Position numbers and translations under genes: made by a program. From NCBI GenBank assembly GCA_963422275.1, contig OY729418.1:3534001-3598000 (forward strand): DNA of 64,000 bases, read 5' to 3'. Each line of letters starts with the position of its first letter. Within the stretch, counting starts at the first letter, position 1. Shown piece by piece: positions 60,993 to 64,000 of the stretch. Source of the stretch: G963422275 sp963422275. GTDB lineage: Bacteria; Pseudomonadota; Alphaproteobacteria; Rhodobacterales; Rhodobacteraceae. The notes beneath the pieces were generated by a model. That model saw only the letters and a program-made list of their open reading frames with translations, had not been told where the DNA came from and searched no databases.

Positions 60993-61250
60993 ATGAAGGG
61001 ACACGGGAAAGAATTGAAGGAACCGGGAATAACCGGCAACGGCATCCCTCGTCGGAATCAGGCTCGAGCAGCTGCAGTCGTGGTTGTCGCGGCGTTCATG
61101 CTTTGGATGGGATTCTCATGGTTGGGTGGAGAGCTTGGACTGCCCGTCCGCTATGCGTTCTTGGTCGATTTTGCTGCTTTGGCAGCTTTTTTCTGGTCAT
61201 TCGTCGTTCTGGTCCGCGTTTGGCGCAAGTCCCGACTTGGCGGAATTTAG
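60993..61250 (+). CDS. Small membrane protein, DUF5337-like
   Basis: An 85-residue protein with two hydrophobic helices ('AAAVVVVAAFMLWMGFSWL' and 'YAFLVDFAALAAFFWSFVV') and a basic tail. 'LGLPVRYAFLVDFAALAAF' resembles the DUF5337 family that sits between nuoE and nuoF in Rhodobacterales. Its function is unknown; the fixed location suggests a role in complex I assembly or stability. ATG 60993 is 4 bp after nuoE; ATG 60969 inside nuoE is also in frame. Confidence 0.75.
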   Translation: MKGHGKELKEPGITGNGIPRRNQARAAAVVVVAAFMLWMGFSWLGGELGLPVRYAFLVDFAALAAFFWSFVVLVRVWRKSRLGGI

Positions 61251-61252
61251 GC

Positions 61253-62545
61253 ATGCTCAAAGACACTGACAGGATATTCACGAATCTTTACGGGATGCGC
61301 GACATTTCGCTGAGGGAGTCACAGTGGCGCGGCCACTGGGATGGCACTGCGGCGTTGATGGCAAACGGCTGTGACTGGATCATAAACCAGGTCAAGGACA
61401 GCGGGCTGCGTGGACGGGGCGGGGCCGGGTTTCCAACAGGACTGAAGTGGAGCTTCATGCCCAAGATATCAGACGGGCGCCCTCACTATCTGGTCGTAAA
61501 TGCGGACGAATCCGAGCCTGGCACCTGCAAGGATCGAGAAATCATGCGCCATGATCCGCACACGCTCATTGAGGGCTGTCTTCTGGCGGGCTTTTCCCTG
61601 GGGGCTGAGACTGGCTACATCTACATCAGGGGAGAATACATTCGCGAACGAGAGATTTTGCAGGTGGCAATTGACGAAGCGTACGAAGCGGGTCTTCTCG
61701 GCAATAACGCGGCAGGATCCAGCTGGAATTTCGATTTGTACCTGCACCATGGTGCAGGTGCCTACATCTGTGGCGAGGAGACCGCCCTTCTTGAAAGCCT
61801 TGAAGGGAAGAAGGGCATGCCCAGGCTCAAGCCGCCGTTCCCGGCAGGGGCCGGACTGTACGGTTGCCCAACGACAGTCAACAACGTTGAATCAATTGCG
61901 GTGATTCCGACCATTCTCAGACGCGGAGCCGCTTGGTTTTCTTCGCTGGGCAGGGAGCGCAACACGGGTACCAAGGTCTTCGCGATCAGCGGCCACGTGA
62001 ATAGCCCATGCGTCGTGGAAGAGGAAATGTCGATTCCCCTGCGCGAACTGATCGATCGGCATTGCGGAGGGGTGCGCGGTGGCTGGAACAACCTCAAGGC
62101 GGTCATTCCCGGCGGGTCTTCTGTCCCGTGCATCCCGAAGCAAAGCTGCGATGAGGCTATATTGGACTTCGACTGGCTGCAAAGCCAGAAATCCGGGTTG
62201 GGCACAGCTGCAGTGATTGTTATGGATCAGTCCACCGACATCATAAAGGCCATTTGGCGACTATCAAAATTTTACAAACACGAGAGTTGCGGACAATGCA
62301 CTCCCTGCCGCGAGGGAACAGGCTGGATGATGCGCGTGATGGATAGGTTGGTGCGGGGTGAGGCGGAACTGGTCGAGATCGACATGCTTTATCAGGTGAC
62401 CAAGCAGGTGGAAGGTCACACGATATGCGCTCTAGGCGATGCCGCGGCTTGGCCGATTCAAGGACTAATCCGGCATTTCCGTGACGAGATTGAGGATCGC
62501 ATCCGATCCCGCAAGTTGCCCCCCGCCAGAAGAAAGGCGGCGTGA
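61253..62545 (+). CDS. nuoF: NADH-quinone oxidoreductase subunit F
   Basis: A 430-residue 51-kDa subunit that binds NADH, FMN and cluster N3. 'GLRGRGGAGFPTGLKWSF' is the FMN/NADH glycine-rich loop, 'NADESEPGTCKDREIMRHD' binds FMN, 'YICGEETALLESLEGKKG' is conserved, and 'HESCGQCTPCREGTGW' plus 'HTICALGDAAAWP' give the four Cys of the [4Fe-4S] cluster. ATG 61253 is 2 bp after the small membrane-protein stop. Confidence 0.96.
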   Translation: MLKDTDRIFTNLYGMRDISLRESQWRGHWDGTAALMANGCDWIINQVKDSGLRGRGGAGFPTGLKWSFMPKISDGRPHYLVVNADESEPGTCKDREIMRHDPHTLIEGCLLAGFSLGAETGYIYIRGEYIREREILQVAIDEAYEAGLLGNNAAGSSWNFDLYLHHGAGAYICGEETALLESLEGKKGMPRLKPPFPAGAGLYGCPTTVNNVESIAVIPTILRRGAAWFSSLGRERNTGTKVFAISGHVNSPCVVEEEMSIPLRELIDRHCGGVRGGWNNLKAVIPGGSSVPCIPKQSCDEAILDFDWLQSQKSGLGTAAVIVMDQSTDIIKAIWRLSKFYKHESCGQCTPCREGTGWMMRVMDRLVRGEAELVEIDMLYQVTKQVEGHTICALGDAAAWPIQGLIRHFRDEIEDRIRSRKLPPARRKAA

Positions 62546-62582
62546 CGATGACCGGCTTCGTCAGACCTGTCTGGAAAGAATG

Positions 62583-64000
62583 ATGAGTGAACTGCGCGAA
62601 CTGATCATCGACGGAAATTCGATAAAAGTGCCGCCCGAATTGACGCTCATCCAAGCGTGCGGGGAAGCAGGAGTCGAGATTCCCCGCTTCTGCTACCACG
62701 AGCGGCTTTCCATTGCCGGAAACTGCCGAATGTGCTTGGTCGAAATTGTCGGAGGCCCTCCAAAACCGGCGGCATCGTGCGCGATGCAGGTTAGAGACCT
62801 TCGCTATGGGCCCGACAACGCGCCGCCGGAAGTTCGCACCACAAGCCCGATGGTTAAGGCGGCGCGCGAGGGCGTAATGGAGTTCCTCTTGATTAACCAT
62901 CCACTTGATTGCCCAATTTGCGACCAGGGCGGCGAGTGCGACCTCCAGGATCAGGCGATGGCCTACGGATTCGCTGAGAGCCGGTACGTTGAGCCGAAGC
63001 GGGCCATGGACAACTTGGATATCGGTCCGATTGTAGAAACGCACATGACTCGTTGTATCTCTTGCACGAGGTGTGTCAGATTCATGACGGAAGTGGCCGG
63101 CGTTGATCAGATGGGTCAGATCGGTCGAGGGGAGGACACCGAGATCACCAGCTATCTCAATCAGTCTCTCACTTCGAACATGCAGGGGAACATCATTGAT
63201 CTCTGCCCAGTTGGCGCACTTACCTCAAAGCCGTATGCCTTCACGGCTCGCCCTTGGGAACTGAGCCGAATCGAAACCATTGATGTCATGGATGCATTGG
63301 GGTCCAACATCAGGGTCGACACCAAAGGTCGTGAGGTCATGAGGATCCTGCCGCGAAACCATGACGGAGTGAACGAAGAGTGGATCAGCGACAAGACTCG
63401 CTATGTATGGGATGGGTTGCAAAGCCAGCGCCTCGATAGGCCTTATGTCCGCGAGAACGGACATTCAGTGCCCACCGACTGGGCGCAGGCGTTGAAAATG
63501 GCCGGCAGCATCCTAAAGCGAGGCCGGATCGCCGCCGTTGCCGGCGACCTTGCGCCAGTCGAAGCGATTTACGCTCTTGGGATGTTGATCAAGGACTTGG
63601 GTGGCACCGTCGAGTGCCGGACGGACGGAAGCCGATTGCCGATAGGAAACCGATCCGCGTATGTTGGAACGGCAAGGATATCAGATATCGATGAAGCCGA
63701 TGAGATTATCTTGATCGGAACCAATCCGAGGGACGAGGCACCTGTTTTGAACGCGCGGATTCGGGGCGCTTGGAATCGCGGGGCAACCGTTTGGCTGTTC
63801 GGTCCGCCGGTTGATCTCACCTATGATTACGGGCATCTGGGATTCGACTACCAGTCGTTGGCTGAGTTTGCAGAACGACACGCGAGACCGGGTTCGCCTT
63901 CGAGATTGGTGATAGTCGGTCAGGGTGCGCTCAGGAATAGTGGCGGAGAATCCATTTTGGCCTTGGCAATGCGGCTGGCCGGGTCGGGGCTTGGCATGCT
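62583..64000 (+). CDS. nuoG: NADH-quinone oxidoreductase subunit G (3' truncated by window end)
   Basis: The first 472 residues of the 75-kDa subunit. Motifs run in order: the [2Fe-2S] N1b site 'PRFCYHERLSIAGNCRMC' with a later 'AASCAMQV', the His-coordinated [4Fe-4S] N5 site 'HPLDCPICDQGGECDLQD', and N4 'TRCISCTRCVRF' with 'LCPVGALTSKPYAF'. The molybdopterin-like domain follows ('VDTKGREVMRILPRNHDGV'). The start is ATG 62583 or the adjacent ATG 62580. An 11-codon frame (62548-62583) lies between nuoF and nuoG and overlaps this start, possibly for coupling. Confidence 0.95.
   Translation, partial: MSELRELIIDGNSIKVPPELTLIQACGEAGVEIPRFCYHERLSIAGNCRMCLVEIVGGPPKPAASCAMQVRDLRYGPDNAPPEVRTTSPMVKAAREGVMEFLLINHPLDCPICDQGGECDLQDQAMAYGFAESRYVEPKRAMDNLDIGPIVETHMTRCISCTRCVRFMTEVAGVDQMGQIGRGEDTEITSYLNQSLTSNMQGNIIDLCPVGALTSKPYAFTARPWELSRIETIDVMDALGSNIRVDTKGREVMRILPRNHDGVNEEWISDKTRYVWDGLQSQRLDRPYVRENGHSVPTDWAQALKMAGSILKRGRIAAVAGDLAPVEAIYALGMLIKDLGGTVECRTDGSRLPIGNRSAYVGTARISDIDEADEIILIGTNPRDEAPVLNARIRGAWNRGATVWLFGPPVDLTYDYGHLGFDYQSLAEFAERHARPGSPSRLVIVGQGALRNSGGESILALAMRLAGSGLGM

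Noticed and set aside
1..64000. tRNA, rRNA or known riboswitch genes
   Set aside because: I scanned the larger gaps by eye for conserved tRNA arms and T-loop sequences and saw none convincing; a covariance-model scan would be needed to exclude them.

Overview
The window looks like a chromosomal stretch from an alphaproteobacterium, most likely Rhodobacterales-like. Supporting signs are a nuoA-G operon with a DUF5337-type small membrane protein between nuoE and nuoF, a gph / glmU-glmS block, an OlsB-type ornithine lipid acyltransferase, a GPP34 protein, and a smo/mtlK/xylB-like polyol cluster. Family names are from recall of sequence motifs; no searches were run. The genome appears to be in flux: at least six insertion sequences or deletion derivatives can be delimited by their terminal repeats, further transposase remnants are scattered about, and several genes are broken.

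Layout. 1-1.8 kb: tail of a polar amino-acid ABC transporter. 1.8-3.3 kb: graveyard of IS5- and ISAs1-type remnants with a 19-G tract. 3.3-14.6 kb: core genes (bamE-like, msrB, olsB-like, moaA, GPP34, glmS, glmU, gph, a DegT-type aminotransferase, a PCuAC-like protein and a conserved membrane protein). 14.75-19.4 kb: complete branched-chain/amide-type ABC transporter (SBP, two permeases, two ATPases). 20.0-21.3 kb: solitary DNA methyltransferase. 21.8-28.5 kb: polyol catabolism cluster (ABC ATPase fragment, SDR split by an IS5-family element, two zinc alcohol dehydrogenases, xylulokinase, broken mannitol dehydrogenase). 28.5-46.3 kb: accessory island. 46.7-55.6 kb: leucine catabolism (isovaleryl-CoA dehydrogenase, methylcrotonyl-CoA carboxylase beta and alpha, a beta-keto acid cleavage enzyme, methylglutaconyl-CoA hydratase) with two more IS5-family copies. 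57.4-64.0 kb: respiratory complex I genes nuoA to nuoG, cut by the window end.

The most interesting part is 32.6-41.0 kb, read on the minus strand. It carries an ArnC/ArnE/ArnT-like set: a GT2 polyprenyl-phosphate glycosyltransferase, an ArnT/GT39-like membrane glycosyltransferase, an EamA/ArnE-like small transporter, and a secreted protein with an N,N-dimethylformamidase-beta-like domain. The GT39-like protein ends in seven tandem copies of a ~118-residue module. The secreted protein shares the same periplasmic domain plus one copy of that module. Two of these genes are interrupted at homopolymeric C tracts (14 and 10 C on the coding strand); in both, removing one C restores one continuous reading frame, the pattern expected of phase-variable contingency loci. 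A 1048-bp inverted duplication of the cassette's end flanks a nest of insertion sequences. I infer a phase-variable, domain-amplifying cell-surface glycosylation system. The shared module has no function that I know.
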